A stretch of DNA of 64,000 nucleotides from Adiantum capillus-veneris (GCA_014529385.2 CM043945.1:4128312-4192311); one strand, 5' to 3'; positions 26,131 through 37,970 are shown, numbered from the stretch's first letter. Notes: generated by a model from the sequence alone, not told the origin. Translations and numbers: made by a program.

Positions 26131-26329
26131 AGGGGGGACAAATGATAGCCATTATTTGGCTCTTTGTATTTGCCATAGTGAGCCACCTCACCAAAGAAAA
26201 TCACTTGAACACTATGGCTATCTTCACCTATTCATACGTACATATGTGTGCGTGTTTTATGCGACCTATTATTCCATGGAAGAAACCTCAAATAGCTAGT
26301 TAGGGGAGACAAAAACTATACAAATAAGT

Positions 26330-26485
26330 CATCATTGTTCTCCATGACTTCATGTTGAAAGAGAGACGAGGTAGCCATTCTTAGTCCAAATTGACCTCCT
26401 TGATTCATCAAAATATTGTGCTTACAATTGGTAGGAGAAACAAAGTCTTTTTATACTCTATTGAATGATCACTCTCTCTTAAAAT
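26330..26485 (-). repeat. Inverted partial copy of repeat X
   Basis: Reverse complement of about 20,995-21,150, including CTCCATGACTTCATGTTGAA and CTTACAATTGGTAGGAGAAA. Together the two copies bracket the Gypsy pol relic in inverted orientation. Confidence 0.8.
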
Positions 26486-26489
26486 GACA

Positions 26490-27071
26490 TAAAACTCCCT
26501 TGCTAATCACACCCCTAAGTGCAACACATGCATGCATATAAGCTAATGATATGTCACTCAAGAGCTCCTTCTCAAGATATTGATCTTGGCTTCTAGAGAT
26601 ATTGCATTATGCTCTTGCTTATGCCTTGTCTCCCTTTGTGCTAGCTACACCCTCCTTTTATAGCATTTTTGAGGGCTAAGGTTACTCCTCTAACCGTGAT
26701 TGGGCTAGATTTTCAAAATTTTATCGATTCTCTTGCTTAGAATTATTAAGAAGGTGGTGGGGATAGAGAAATGAAAGGAAGAGGACAAATGGAGGTGATA
26801 GTACTTTACATAGTAGCATTAGTATTAGTAGATTAATAGAGTCAGGGTACTTTTTATTGATTTACAAATGGATTTGGATATTTACAATGAGAGTATTCAT
26901 GTAGGATAAAAATAAGAAAGATCAATGCTTGAGAGGTAAGAAAAGATGGATTTCTTATAATGTTGATTCTCCAAGAAGCTTGAGTAGGCTAATTTGTAAC
27001 GCTTGTTGACGGTCCACTAACTTTGATGGCATGGTTCCTCTCCATTCTTGAACTTCCTTGGGAGAAAAGCT
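26490..27071. other. Non-coding stretch between repeats
   Basis: AT-rich, with no recognised gene apart from a short minus-strand frame at 26,955-27,076 described separately. Confidence 0.5.
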
Positions 27072-27076
27072 GATTG
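26955..27076 (-). pseudogene. Possible protein-coding fragment split by a solo LTR
   Basis: A minus-strand frame reading ISFSPKEVQEWRGTMPSKL and then LLKLLGESTL before a stop. It looks like non-repetitive coding sequence, and the frame appears to continue upstream on the far side of the LTR (from 27,828, MAYSSS just before the junction). I do not recognise the protein. It could also be chance. Confidence 0.3.
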
Positions 27077-27822
27077 TGTTAAGCATGTAGCCTGATTTAC
27101 CCTTGTAATTTTCTGTGGTAAAAGCACACATATGTAAGTCCCCCATTATGAGGAGAAGTCATCGTACGTGAAGGAAAATAACTCAACGGAAACCAAAATT
27201 TTCACACTCAAGAATCAGGGGCAACTTTAGGGACTTTTTTTTTCCCTCGCCGAAATATTCCTTTTCGCCAGAATATTATGGCCGGACGACGGTCGGAAAG
27301 TGGTCGAAAAACAACCGTTGGTTGGCCGGTGGCCGGTAGTCAATGGCCGGTGGCCGGAAGTCAATGACCGATGGCCGAATTCAAAAGCGGACTTCTCTTC
27401 TCAAGGGCGGCCACACATGGGCGGATTGGAGGGTCCGATTTTGACTTATCTACACAAGGGCGGCTACACATGGCTGCCTCTCATGAGAGAGGGTAGCCCT
27501 TTTGGCCTATAAAAGGAGGCCATTTCTACACACAGTATATAGTGTGATGTTGATGCAACAAGGTGAGTGTGAGGTGGTGAGAGTGAAGCAAGGCGGGAGC
27601 TCCATTAAGGGTATAATCCCTTTGTAAACTACTTCTTGTTTTGAAGTACTAAAGCCATTGAGTGGCTTCTTTCCCATGGATGTAGCCTACATTGGGTGAA
27701 CCACATATATTGTGTGTACTCTCTCTCCCTCTCTAATCTATAATCTTTTGTGTGTGACATCTGTCTCTCTCAATTAAGTAATCTCCTCAATTATATATTT
27801 AGCTACGTCTTATTTCCTAACA
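27077..27822 (+). mobile_element. Solo LTR of the Copia family
   Basis: Begins TGTTAAG and ends CCTAACA, flanked by a perfect 5-bp duplication GATTG (27,072-27,076 and 27,823-27,827). It matches the reverse complement of the Copia LTRs at 29,018-29,745 and 45,253-51,357. It contains GGCCGG-rich short repeats (about 27,300-27,380) and a TATA box (27,508). No internal region is present, so it is a solo LTR left by LTR-LTR recombination. Confidence 0.9.
27508..27514 (+). promoter_or_regulatory. TATA box of the Copia LTR
   Basis: TATAAAA followed by GGAGGCC. The same motif occurs inverted in the other two LTR copies (29,341-29,349 and 50,889-50,897), as expected for the LTR promoter. Confidence 0.65.
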
Positions 27823-27827
27823 GATTG

Positions 27828-28939
27828 AAGATGAGTAAGCCATCACCATGATGCTGCTCTTTAAGAGAAGAGACAAATTTTGTGGAACTTTAGATAGAAA
27901 TTAATACTCTGGAGGAGAAAAAATGAAACTAGGAGGTCAATTTTGAAATAGAAATGTGTGTAAGAGGCATGAGTTCACCACCACGGTTTCTCTTATTCTT
28001 CAAGGTTGAGAAGAAGGTTAGTATGGTGTAGAGAAGAGAGGTGAGAGAGATGGGAATGATGAGTGGAGAAGTGTGTGTGAAAGAGGAAAATGATAAAGTG
28101 AAAGAGGGAGTGTGGCTGCTGGGCATGAGCAGATGGGATCCATTAATTAAATCATATCTCACATTGAGTAGCTTCAAAAATTCTGAAAATATTTTGAGGC
28201 AAAAGTTCAGCTTACGAGATATAATTCTTGTCTTTATCACGTTTCCATATTTAGAGAGAAAGTGGCCGCTAAATTTTTTGCAAAACCGAATGTCTTCTTT
28301 AACTGTAAATGTCTTTGTGAGGTCCCTCTTTGGATGATTCTTTTGAATGCTCTATAAGTGAAGATATTGCTGAGCTCATGAAATAAGTGAATAATACAAC
28401 TTAGAAAATCAAATATTGAAGGGTCTAAAAATATCTACATGTGAAAATAAAATAAAAATAAATATAGGTATAAATAATATAAAGAGGTCAACTTAAAAAA
28501 ATATCTCTCTCTCATTATGAGGCTACCATAAAAAGATAAATATTTTTAGTGTTCTAATTTATGAGAGTGAAAATGAGAATAATTGTAGAAAGGGAGAAAT
28601 CACAATAGCGAAATCATACTCACACAAATAAAACTAGTTTTTATGATTTGTGCTAGAGTGGAGTTCCACCAAGGCTAAGCTATAGCCATTTTGGCATTAA
28701 TATTTGTAATATTTCCATACAAATATACACCTGTATGTACAAGAAAAAATAACAAATTATTATGTAGGATAAAATGATAAAAATTGACGTATGTAGACTC
28801 GATAAAAACCCACACTTCAATATAGGTGTATTCAAAATTTGTAAAATAATTACATAAACACAAGCTATATTTAGGTCAAAATTAGGATGAAATATTATGT
28901 ACAAACTTGGCCATAATTGTAAGTTTGTTGATGTGTTTT
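27828..28939. other. AT-rich non-coding stretch
   Basis: Only short random frames; no repeats beyond A/T-rich sequence are recognised. Confidence 0.5.
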
Positions 28940-29017
28940 TTTACTTAAGTTCTTGATAGCTTGGTTGTGGTGTTATTGATTTGGCCATAAATTCCACATG
29001 CTTTAAGAGGGTGACAT
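28940..29017. repeat. Repeat X, left part of the interrupted copy
   Basis: Matches 21,165-21,255 and ends in GACAT, the target duplication. It continues at 51,358 on the other side of the Copia element. Confidence 0.8.
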
Positions 29018-29097
29018 TGTTAGGAAATATGACGTAGCTAAGTAGATAATTGAGTAGATTACTTAATGGAGAGAGATAATTTTCACACACAAGAGAT

Positions 29098-29146
<49 letters not shown>

Positions 29147-29745
29147 CACGATATACGTTGTTCACCCAATGTGGGCTACATCCACGGGAAAGCAGCCACT
29201 CAATGGCTTTAGTACTTCAAAACAAGAAGTAGGTTACAAAGGGATTGTACCCTTTTGCTCCCACCTTGCTTCACTCTCACCGCCTCACACCCACCTTGTT
29301 ACATCAACTTGACACTGTGAAATGTGTTTAGAAATGGCCTCCTTTTATAGGCCAAAAGGGTTGCCCTCTCTCATGAGAGGCAGTCATGTGTAGCCGCCCT
29401 TGTGTAGATGTCCAAATCGGACCCTCCAATCCGCCCATATGTGGCCGCCCTTGAGAAGACAAGTCCGCTTTTGAATTCGTTCACCGGCCATTGAATTCGC
29501 CCACCGGCCATTGACTTCCGACCAACCGGCCAACCGCCAGCCGATCATTTTCCGACCGTCGTCCCTCGGCTATAATATTCCGGCGAAGACTGGCCGTGAA
29601 AATTTTGATTTTCGGTGAGTGATTTAATTTTGTAGCTAGTTACATTTCTTTAGGCACGATGGCTTCTCCTCATAATGGGGGCCTTACAAATGTGCGTTTT
29701 TAACACAAAAAATTATAAGGGGTAAATCAGGCTCCATACTTAACA
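29018..29745 (-). repeat. Copia 3' LTR
   Basis: 728 bp, TGTTAGG...CTTAACA on the + strand. It contains an AG tract (about 29,101-29,142), a TATA box on the minus strand (29,341-29,349) and GGCCGG-type repeats. The minus-strand purine tract AAGTGGGAGAT lies immediately outside at about 29,746-29,756. Confidence 0.9.
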
Positions 29746-29809
29746 ATCTCCCACTTGGAGACTAATCTCCCGAACCAAACCTGTGAAGACTGCTCTCCAT
29801 CTTGGCTTC

Positions 29810-30760
29810 TTATCCTTGAATGCCGATTGAAGATGAGCAAAGACTCAACTTCTCCTTGTTGACCATCTTTGTAAACATGTCCACAGGATTTTCACTTGTA
29901 TGCACCTTTCCTAGCTTTAGCTCTCCCTCTTCCACAAGAGTGCATATGAAGTGATATCTCACCTCAATGTGATTTCTCCTTGAATGAAAAGCTGAGTTCT
30001 TTTCAAGATGGATAGCACTTTGGCTATCACTATACAAGACACAATTGTCTTGTTTAAATCCAAGCTCTTTTAAGAATCTGTGAAGCCACAATATTTCTTT
30101 GCTTGCCTCCGTCATTGCTACATACTCTGCTTCCGTGGTAGAAAGTGAGACCACTCTCTACAACTTTGAAGCCTAGCTTACTGTTGTGCCTCCAACCATG
30201 AAGACATATCTAGTAGTGCTCCTTCGAGTATCTTTGTCACCTGCCATATCTGCATAAGCAAACCCTTCTAGAAAAATAGCAGTTCCTCCAAAATACAAAG
30301 CATTTGTTGTTGTCCCTAAGTATCTAAGCTGTTGTCCTTTTAGATACCTAAGTATCCACTTCACAGCTTGCTAATGCTCTTTACCTCGGTTGTCCATGAA
30401 CCTACTTACAACTCCCACTGCATGTGCAATGTCTGGCCTTGTCCAGACGATAGCATACATAAGAGAACCTACCACTGCAACATATGGGACTTTAGACATA
30501 TAGGCTATCTCCTCTTGTGTCTTTGGACACATATCCTTGGCTAGTTTGAAGTGACCAGCCAAAGGTGTAGAAACCGTTTTTGAATTTTGCATTGCAAGCC
30601 TTTCTAGTACCTTTTTGATGTAATCCTCTTGAGATAGCTTTATTGTCTTCTTGGTCACGTGCCTTGATATCTCCATGCCAAGTACCCTCTTTGCAACACC
30701 TAAATCTTTCATTGAAAAAGATTTAGACAGCTCCTCTTTTAGGTCTTTGATGTTCTGCAT
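29810..30760 (-). pseudogene. Copia RT C-terminal part and RNase H
   Basis: The RT end contains FSMKDLGVAKRVLGMEI and SLMYAIVWTRPDIAHAVG. RNase H follows with VSLSTTEAEYVAM and LYSDSQSAIHLEKN. An in-frame stop lies near 30,170 and another near 30,370. The upstream half of the same RT lies at 42,247-42,758, beyond Gypsy-1. Confidence 0.9.
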
Positions 30761-30770
30761 GTTAGCACTT

Positions 30771-31728
30771 TGTTGACCGCTGGGTCAACAACACAACATT
30801 ACTCAAGTTTCGTACCAAAGTCTTATCTTTTGCGAGTCATGAAATGTTGTGGATTATGGCTATAAACATCATTTGTAATGAGTAGTTATTCTAGTTTCAG
30901 AAGCCAGGGTGCAATGGCACTTCCAGATTGTAAATACAAAGCCATTTGACCCTTTCAACCCCATTTTTGGTTAAACCTAAGGTAGCCTTAGTATATAAGG
31001 TACCTAGGTCATTTTGTAAAAAAGACTTTTATCATAATCAAAACTTTAGCGCTGCCGTCTACTGTGTGTGAGAGAAACAAAGAGTGAGCGTGAACTTTAT
31101 CCTCTCGCTACGCCCGGCTCGCTCAACACATTGGAGATCCGACTACACCATTGTTGTAGGCTCGAAGAGAGCTACGCGACAACGCCAAGCATTCCACGCG
31201 AGACGAAGCGCACACGCTGACGCATCTATGAGCTATTTGTGGCCGTAAGTGTATCAAACGATGTCTGTTTTTTGCGTGCTAGTAGTCTATAGAATCGTGG
31301 CGACATAAGCTACGCATAGATACTCATAAATTTCAGTTTCGGGCACTTTCAAAATTCGACTCTGTCATCCTACGCGTTTTCCATAGATGGGTTTAGAGTG
31401 AGGGTTTTGAGTGTAGAAGCTTAGGGACAGGTGTATCCTAGTGACGGGATGGTGTTCCTTAAGTTTCGTATGAATCTGGCATGATTAGGTGAGTTACCTT
31501 CTGTATGTGTGTATGTGGCTAGGTGGTGTAGTTGAGAGCAGCGAGGTCCTTGATTGTGGTTTAGTTGGCCTTCCAGAGTGTTGTATGTGTAGGATGGTCT
31601 CAGACTGACAAGCTTAAGAGATTTCCTCTGTGTGCCTATCGTGTCATCTGTGTCCTCGATTGACATTATGTTGATCTAGGTAGTGTTTGCATGCACTTCA
31701 TGGGTGTGTGAGTCGCTCCCGTTCAACA
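30771..31728 (+). repeat. Gypsy-1 5' LTR
   Basis: 958 bp, TGTTGACC...GTTCAACA. TATATAAGG near 30,992 is a likely TATA box. It contains half of the leader palindrome (CATCCTACGCG, about 31,367). Confidence 0.92.
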
Positions 31729-31729
31729 T

Positions 31730-31747
31730 TGGCGCCGCTGCCGGGGA
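31730..31747 (+). promoter_or_regulatory. Gypsy-1 primer-binding site, tRNA-Asp type
   Basis: TGGCGCCGCTGCCGGGGA begins 2 bp after the LTR. It is complementary to the 3' end of plant tRNA-Asp(GUC) with one mismatch. The same primer is known from Athila/Calypso-type Gypsy elements. Confidence 0.85.
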
Positions 31748-32271
31748 CACAAGGACCTAAGTAGGTTTCCTACTAACACTTGTGTGATGGTTGCTTGATT
31801 TAGTTTCGGCTAAAGAAAGCGTTTTTCTTAAGTGGATCCGGAAGAGGATATTCCGCGATCAAGTGGATAGCCAGGAAGCGTATGTCTTGCCAAGGATCTG
31901 CGACTAGATAGGTTTAGTTAGGATCTGTGGATTAGAGTAGTTGTTGGTGGTCGAGTGATTTGTGAGGTGATAAAAGCGTTTACTAGTCCGTGTGTGGCAG
32001 TGAAGTGTTTTTCTACTCATAGATGCAAAACCCCATATGATTTGTAGGAGTAGCTTTAGGTAAGTGATCCGATTCTGATCTAGAGCTATTCAGCATTAAA
32101 TTATTTGCTAAAGTGCTTGATTGCATTTGAAATCACGGAAAAGTGTGCTTTTGAGGGTAAAAATGCATTAAACAAGCTTTTGTGGATATTTTTGTATGAC
32201 TAACTGATGTTGTGCATATAAAAGAGCATTTGCAAGGGTTCTGTGAAGAAAACCTGCAATTTTATAAACAT

Positions 32272-33990
32272 AGACATCTTACGCGTAGGATGTCTCAAGG
32301 GGGTTCTAGAGACCAAATTTGAAAATTCTGACTGCACCAGTGGGTTCAGAGGGTAGGTTTTACCCTAGTAACATATTGACTTGGGTGTTTTTTCCTATTT
32401 TTGTTGACCAAAAGCCAAAAGGAGTCAGAAAACGTAAAATTTCAGCAAAGGCTTAATTGAGTGATTTTTGCACGTTTTTGCAATTGTGAAGCATACGTGC
32501 ACTTGTTGAGAGCATAAGGAAGCATCAGGGACACTTCAGTCTCAAAAAATCAGCAGTAGATATTCTACGCGTAGGATGTCTACAGGGTGATCTGTGCACT
32601 TTTTTTGAAAATCTGAGATTACCAGTGTGTTTAGAAGGTAGGTTTTACCCTATTTTCACCTGTAAAGTGGAAATTTGACCAAATTTTGACAGATCAAAGC
32701 CAAAAGACGAGAATTGCCATACATCCTACCCAAATTGTGCCCAAGGCATAATTTTTGAGACCAAACCATATGGTGACTTCAAGTGCATGTTATACATGAT
32801 GTTTTGAGTGCAAGTGAGAGTTTTCATCTCATTTGGGTGAGAAAATTAGGTTCAAAGCATACTTTAGCACTTTTGACTGAAAAAAAGGCAAGAACAGCTA
32901 AAATTTGGGACTATTGAAATCCAAACCAAAATCTAAGCATACCACTGGGTTACTGACATCAAGGGGAAGCTGTGGGACAAGTCTGGGGTCAAACAGGCCA
33001 AAAAGACATCCTATGCGTAGGATGTCTTCTGTGTGATTTTGGACTCTAAAATAAATTCTGAGCATACCACAGTGATCAACACCTTAAGGAGAGTCTGTGG
33101 TTCAAGTTTGGGTTCATTCTGAGCAGAAAGACATCCTACGCGTAGGATGTCTACTGCATAATTCTGAAACGAAAATTCTACTGTGACCATACCATGCTAT
33201 CATATAGCCTTAGGCAAGCCTCCTAGGCAAATTTGGTCCAATTTGGAGTTGATTTGACTTAGGAATTCATCAGAACGGACATCAGACTTTTGGAACAGAT
33301 TCTTGATCATTTGACCAACCTATAGGTGTCAGAATCAAAAAGTAAAAATAGCTATGAGTTTAGCACATCACGGGGAAGCTACAGTGCAAGTTTGAGCTGA
33401 AACAGAGCAAAAAGACATCCTACGTGTAGGATGTCTCCAGGGTCATAAAGTGGTCAAAATTCTACTTTGGCCATATAGGGAGGTTCTAAGTGTCTCAAGG
33501 ATTCCAGATCTTTTTTCAAAAGTGAATTTGGACCTTGTTTGGCCTATTTACCAAGCAAAGACAAGAATTGTCAGACATCCTACTCTGGGAGTGCACTAGA
33601 AGCTCTTATAGCCTAAATCTTGACCTATTGGCATCCAAATTCAATTTTGAGCATACCATTGGGTTGCTGAGCACTAGGAAAATCTTGGGTTCAAGTTTGG
33701 ACAAAATCTGAGCAGTTAGACATCCTACGCGTAGGATGTCTCTAGCTTGATTTAGGACTCCAAACCAACCTATGAGCACACCACTGTGATTAGCACATCA
33801 AGGAGAAGCTGGGGTGAAAATTTCAAGTCATTCTGAGCAAAAAGACATCCTACGCGTAGGATGTCTCAAGGCCATTGCTAGGTCCAAATGAAATTCTGAG
33901 CATACCATTGTGTTGTTGGACTTAAGGGGAGTCTCTGGACCAAATTTTGTTAAATTCTGAGCATATAGACATCCTACGCATAGGATGTCT
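32272..33990. repeat. Eight copies of a 24-bp palindrome in the Gypsy-1 leader
   Basis: The half-site AGACATCCTACG is followed directly by its reverse complement. Copies are at 32,272, 32,558, 33,004, 33,129, 33,413, 33,718, 33,843 and 33,967 (start positions). At least three are perfect and the others have one or two changes. Spacing falls at 124-125 bp or 284-305 bp. Each lies in a looser repeat with GAGCATACCA...AAG(G)GGAAGCTG...TTCTGAGCA ahead of it. Confidence 0.95.
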
Positions 33991-34203
33991 CTAGGCCAGT
34001 TTTAGGTCAACTTTGAAAAAAACGTCGTTTGAGGCCTCAAAATTCATCCGCAAGTTAGGGGTGTCTAAAAGCAACAATTTGCGAGAATTGTGAGAAAACG
34101 GTTGCGGTTTTGGACATAGTTTTGACTTTTCCCTAACCAAAGCACTTGAACACAGTGGACTAAGTCTACTTGAACCAAGAAAAAGCTCTTAAGCCCATAA
34201 ATC

Positions 34204-36705
34204 ATGTCTACCCTAGATTCAAACGCAGCTTACACTAGCTTGGAGATCCCGACGATAGAGGAATATCCTCCCACAATGGATCTTCCAAACTTGCAATTGA
34301 TAAAGAACCATCTTGTTGAGAGAGTTTGGATGATTGGTCATGAGAGCGAAGGACTATATAGATACATTGACGACAATGAGGTCAATCTTTATAGGTGCTC
34401 AGATCCATACCTAGAAGAGATAACGGATTACAAGCTCTTATATGTCTACACATACGGAGTTGACTGTCAATGGAGATCTATAGTTGTCGACAAGTATGGA
34501 CAAGAATACAGAGTTGTAGAAAGCACAAATCCACAGACTTTACTAGAAAGAGGTGGATATTTGGTCAATGAAGGACCACAAATGCCTCCACCAAACACGC
34601 GAATTCCTATAGGAGTTCCAAGAAGAGAGCCACCAGGATTCCCTTCAAGAGCGATAACGAGAGAAGGATTGGGAGAGTCTCTGGTTAAACTTGTAGACAA
34701 TAGACGAGTTAGACCATCCCAAGTCCAGAAATGGGTAAACAGCAAATACTCCGGAGATAAAGATCCGAGAGATCACGTAACGGCTTTTAGAAGAGTGATT
34801 AGAGCAGAGGAAGTTTTAGATTTTGCGACACAGTTTGCGGGATTTGGATTGACTCTAGAAGATGATGCAACTACATGGTTCGACTCGGTGGGAAAATGGG
34901 ATTTTGAGACCCTAGATGAGCTATTTGAGGAGTTCATTGAAGAATTCTCGCCAAAAGGCATTGCTCACAACACGGTTTTGCAAATCCATAGATTCAAACA
35001 GAAAGAGGATGAATCAGTACGCAAAGCATCATTACGGCTCAAGCGATATGTTAAGCTCTGTCCGAGAGCGGAATTACCTACGCAAGCACGACTGATGCTG
35101 ATCTTTATCCAGGGAATGATACATGTGGGCCTTCAGAAGGATCTGCATATGATAAGGAGGATGACGCTAAACGAGTTGATCAAAGAAGCTCTTTATCTAG
35201 TGGATAACTGTGAGGCATACAAAGAAAAGGACTTAAAGATTCAAGGAGATGACACATCCTCTCAGCACAGCGTTTCACAGATAAGTGATTCCATTGCCAA
35301 GCCAACGGCACCTATTGATCAAGAAAAGCTTATCGACGACTTGGTCAAGAGGTTGATTCCTCTTGTAAGGTTTGATTCGGGAGAGCCGAAGTGGTGTGAA
35401 ATTGAGAGAAAATGGACGAACCATACGGGGGAAGAGTGCTATTACAGCATGGAAAATGCTAGGGAGAGGTATGTACAACCTGTTCCAGAAGCACCTACTC
35501 CACCTAGATACATTACGGGGAATACGCCAAGACCAGTAGGCGTTTTAAGGCCACAGCTTGTCTTAGGACAACAACCTCCACTGTCAGGTGTTAGAATGCC
35601 GGTAGACATGAGATACATGCCAATGATGGAAGCATCAAATAAACCAACGCGAGTACCAGCAACAATGTGGTATAGCAATCAAAGTGAGTACTATCCTTCG
35701 GAGCAACAAAATGTGAGAGAAACACATGGAGTGGTGAGGCCGGTACAACCTCCACCTTCTGGGTTTCAGTCGAAAGAAAGAAGGTATGAAATGGACAAAA
35801 GGACATTGCAATTCATTGCAAATAACGGCTTATCTAGGTCAAAGCTTGCTTATAGCCAAGAGGAAATGCTAAAAGAATCTCCTCAACCAGAGACAGATTG
35901 TCACAAAAGTCGCGACAACCACTTGGTCAAACAATGTCCTCATACGGAGATCACTGAAGTAAATGACTATTTTCTTGAGTGTGGCATCACTCACTTGATC
36001 CCTGATTGCCCGAAAAAACCAAACCAAATCAAGAAAATCACGACAAATGTATTAGGGATTGTTCGGCTACCTAGTAGCTCAGAAAATGAAAATGTCGTAC
36101 CAGTTCAAGTGGTTACGAGAGCACAAGCTCAAAAAGAAGCTGATGAGAATCCAGAGACAAAGAACAAGGAAAGTGACATGAGTCCAAAGACAGATGATGG
36201 ACCAAAGACAGACGCACCTAGTCAGAAAACCAAGAGCAAACGAAATAGTTGGAAAGCTAGAAAGACTAGGATGAAAGCACGCAGGGAACGAGAGCAAAAA
36301 TCCCTAGCTAAGAAGCTTACCAAAGCTGAGGAGAAGATAAAACAACATGAGGAAAAGGAGGAACCTTCTCTTACACAGATGGTTAAACCTCTAGAAGAAC
36401 CATCCACGGATGAGAAACCGAGAAGTGCTAGTTCAGGAGGATATGTGTTGGCAGAGAAGATTAATAAGACATTAGATGCCCTCTTGAAAGCCTATGATGT
36501 GAGGCTCAAAAACAACCAAACCCAAGAACACAGGTGGATGACATATCCCGATGCGGAACTAGAAAAGCAAAGGTTTGAAATGTGCCAGAAAATTATTCAA
36601 ACAACCCAAGCTTTACAAGAACCACCAGTTGCAAAACCTGAGGATGTGATCCGTGTCATGCCTACACAAGTAATCCCACCAAACCAGGAACTAAAAGAGT
36701 CATGA
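34204..36705 (+). CDS. gag: Gypsy-1 Gag polyprotein (833 aa, intact)
   Basis: A single open frame from the ATG at 34,204. Residues about 1-140 form an unfamiliar N-terminal region. Residues about 195-320 match the plant retrotransposon gag domain (WFDSVGKWDFETLDELFEEF, then FKQKEDESVR and LMLIFIQGM). A region around residues 560-610 has a degenerate zinc knuckle (CGITHLIPDC; the first Cys and the spacing are off). Residues about 680-730 are a Lys/Glu-rich coiled coil. Gag would form the particle and package RNA. It is the only long intact frame of the element; the older copy at 14.8 kb retains the C-terminal third. The stop separates it from protease. Confidence 0.9.
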   Translation: MSTLDSNAAYTSLEIPTIEEYPPTMDLPNLQLIKNHLVERVWMIGHESEGLYRYIDDNEVNLYRCSDPYLEEITDYKLLYVYTYGVDCQWRSIVVDKYGQEYRVVESTNPQTLLERGGYLVNEGPQMPPPNTRIPIGVPRREPPGFPSRAITREGLGESLVKLVDNRRVRPSQVQKWVNSKYSGDKDPRDHVTAFRRVIRAEEVLDFATQFAGFGLTLEDDATTWFDSVGKWDFETLDELFEEFIEEFSPKGIAHNTVLQIHRFKQKEDESVRKASLRLKRYVKLCPRAELPTQARLMLIFIQGMIHVGLQKDLHMIRRMTLNELIKEALYLVDNCEAYKEKDLKIQGDDTSSQHSVSQISDSIAKPTAPIDQEKLIDDLVKRLIPLVRFDSGEPKWCEIERKWTNHTGEECYYSMENARERYVQPVPEAPTPPRYITGNTPRPVGVLRPQLVLGQQPPLSGVRMPVDMRYMPMMEASNKPTRVPATMWYSNQSEYYPSEQQNVRETHGVVRPVQPPPSGFQSKERRYEMDKRTLQFIANNGLSRSKLAYSQEEMLKESPQPETDCHKSRDNHLVKQCPHTEITEVNDYFLECGITHLIPDCPKKPNQIKKITTNVLGIVRLPSSSENENVVPVQVVTRAQAQKEADENPETKNKESDMSPKTDDGPKTDAPSQKTKSKRNSWKARKTRMKARREREQKSLAKKLTKAEEKIKQHEEKEEPSLTQMVKPLEEPSTDEKPRSASSGGYVLAEKINKTLDALLKAYDVRLKNNQTQEHRWMTYPDAELEKQRFEMCQKIIQTTQALQEPPVAKPEDVIRVMPTQVIPPNQELKES

Positions 36706-36910
36706 GCACAGACCAAACCTCAAAGACCCAGCACTAGAACCAAGGATAGTACTGAATACCACGGATAACTCTTCCGAGGGATTTCACCAAGCTATACCTG
36801 AGGATTGTAAAGAGATAGATGGTCTTGATGAATTGTGGAAACAAGTCAGAGAGGCCAATGAATCCGATGACCTAAGAAGATGAGTAGACAAGACTGGTGA
36901 TGAACGAGGA

Positions 36911-37925
36911 GTGTTTCTACCACCAATAGAGGAATTTGAGACTGGATCTCAAATGAATCTAGACGTGCAATCGTATTGGGGCGAGAAAGGATCTGTACAA
37001 TCTATGGATAGTCAACCCCATTCGCTAAGAACACTACAGTCCTACATGGGAGAGTACGAGACCAAGTCAGATGTGGTTGCAGTCCCATCACAGAGACTGT
37101 CTCCCAACAAAGCCATCGATTCAAAGGGGCTAGTAGATATTCTATCTACCCCAGTCACCTGTACAATAATGTTAGCCGAGTTTCTCATAGTAAGACCAAA
37201 CATGTGGGCTAATGTGGGTAAATGTCTAGAGAAATTTGGTGTAAAAACCCCAATGACTCGAATCGAGGAAGGCATGAAAGAGCTTGAAATGCCTCAACTA
37301 AATACTAGGCCAGTGCCATTAAACAAGGTAGGCGAGTATTACGAGGGAGAAGATGGAAACACCACCCTTCCTGTGGAATTCAATAATGTAAAAACCATGG
37401 AAATCCTTGACAGTGGAGCTGGTGTGGCCATTGTAACCAAAGAGATATGGAAAAAAATGGGGAAAACCTGCCTTGATATCCACACGAATGACCCTGCAGC
37501 TTGCAGACGGACACAAGGAAAAGCCCATAGGACTACTAGAAAAAGTACTTGTTACTTCTTGTGGCATTGAATATGAGCACACTTTTGCTGTTGTTGGCTT
37601 TGGCAAGAAGAACAACTATGACATCATTCTGGGAAGACCATTCATGCGACAATTGAAAATGGTCCAAGATTGGGGTTATGACCATATATACCTGAGACAT
37701 ATGGAAACCATAACAAAGATAAACTTGAGCGACCATAGCTATAGAGATGTGACGAGAACACCGGTTGAGGAGTTTGATTCCGCCACAGTAGCAGGATCAG
37801 AACTTCCAGCTTGGTTAGGTAAGCCTAAAGACCTGTGGATGTGTGGAGCTTCACAATGTGGCAGCTTGAAACATGAGGAATGTATCCTAGAGAGGGTTAT
37901 AGAGGACAAGTACTATATCCCATAA
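36911..37925 (+). pseudogene. Gypsy-1 aspartic protease region, frameshifted
   Basis: The active-site motif is ILDSGAGVAIVTKEIW (about 37,402-37,450). A frameshift around 37,470 moves the reading to a second frame holding LADGHKEKPIGLLE and the retropepsin C-terminal motif DIILGRPFMRQL. After the protease a conserved block, LWMCGASQCGSLK, also appears in the 17.1-kb copy, so it is a real domain of the family. The older copy has the two protease parts without this particular frameshift. Confidence 0.85.
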
Positions 37926-37970
37926 CCATTTCCTGAAGAAGAGTTAGAGCCTTTTGGATGGGAACACATC

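Noticed and set aside
31421-31666. Minus-strand 81-aa frame, repeated at 41,884-42,180
   Set aside because: Both copies lie in the two LTRs; the duplication is due to the LTRs and there is no domain.
32272-33990. CRISPR-like repeat-spacer array
   Set aside because: The repeats are palindromes inside a plant LTR element leader with irregular, partly homologous spacing; no cas genes and a eukaryotic context.
34467-36407. Minus-strand frames within Gypsy-1 gag
   Set aside because: Shadows of the intact 833-aa gag frame.
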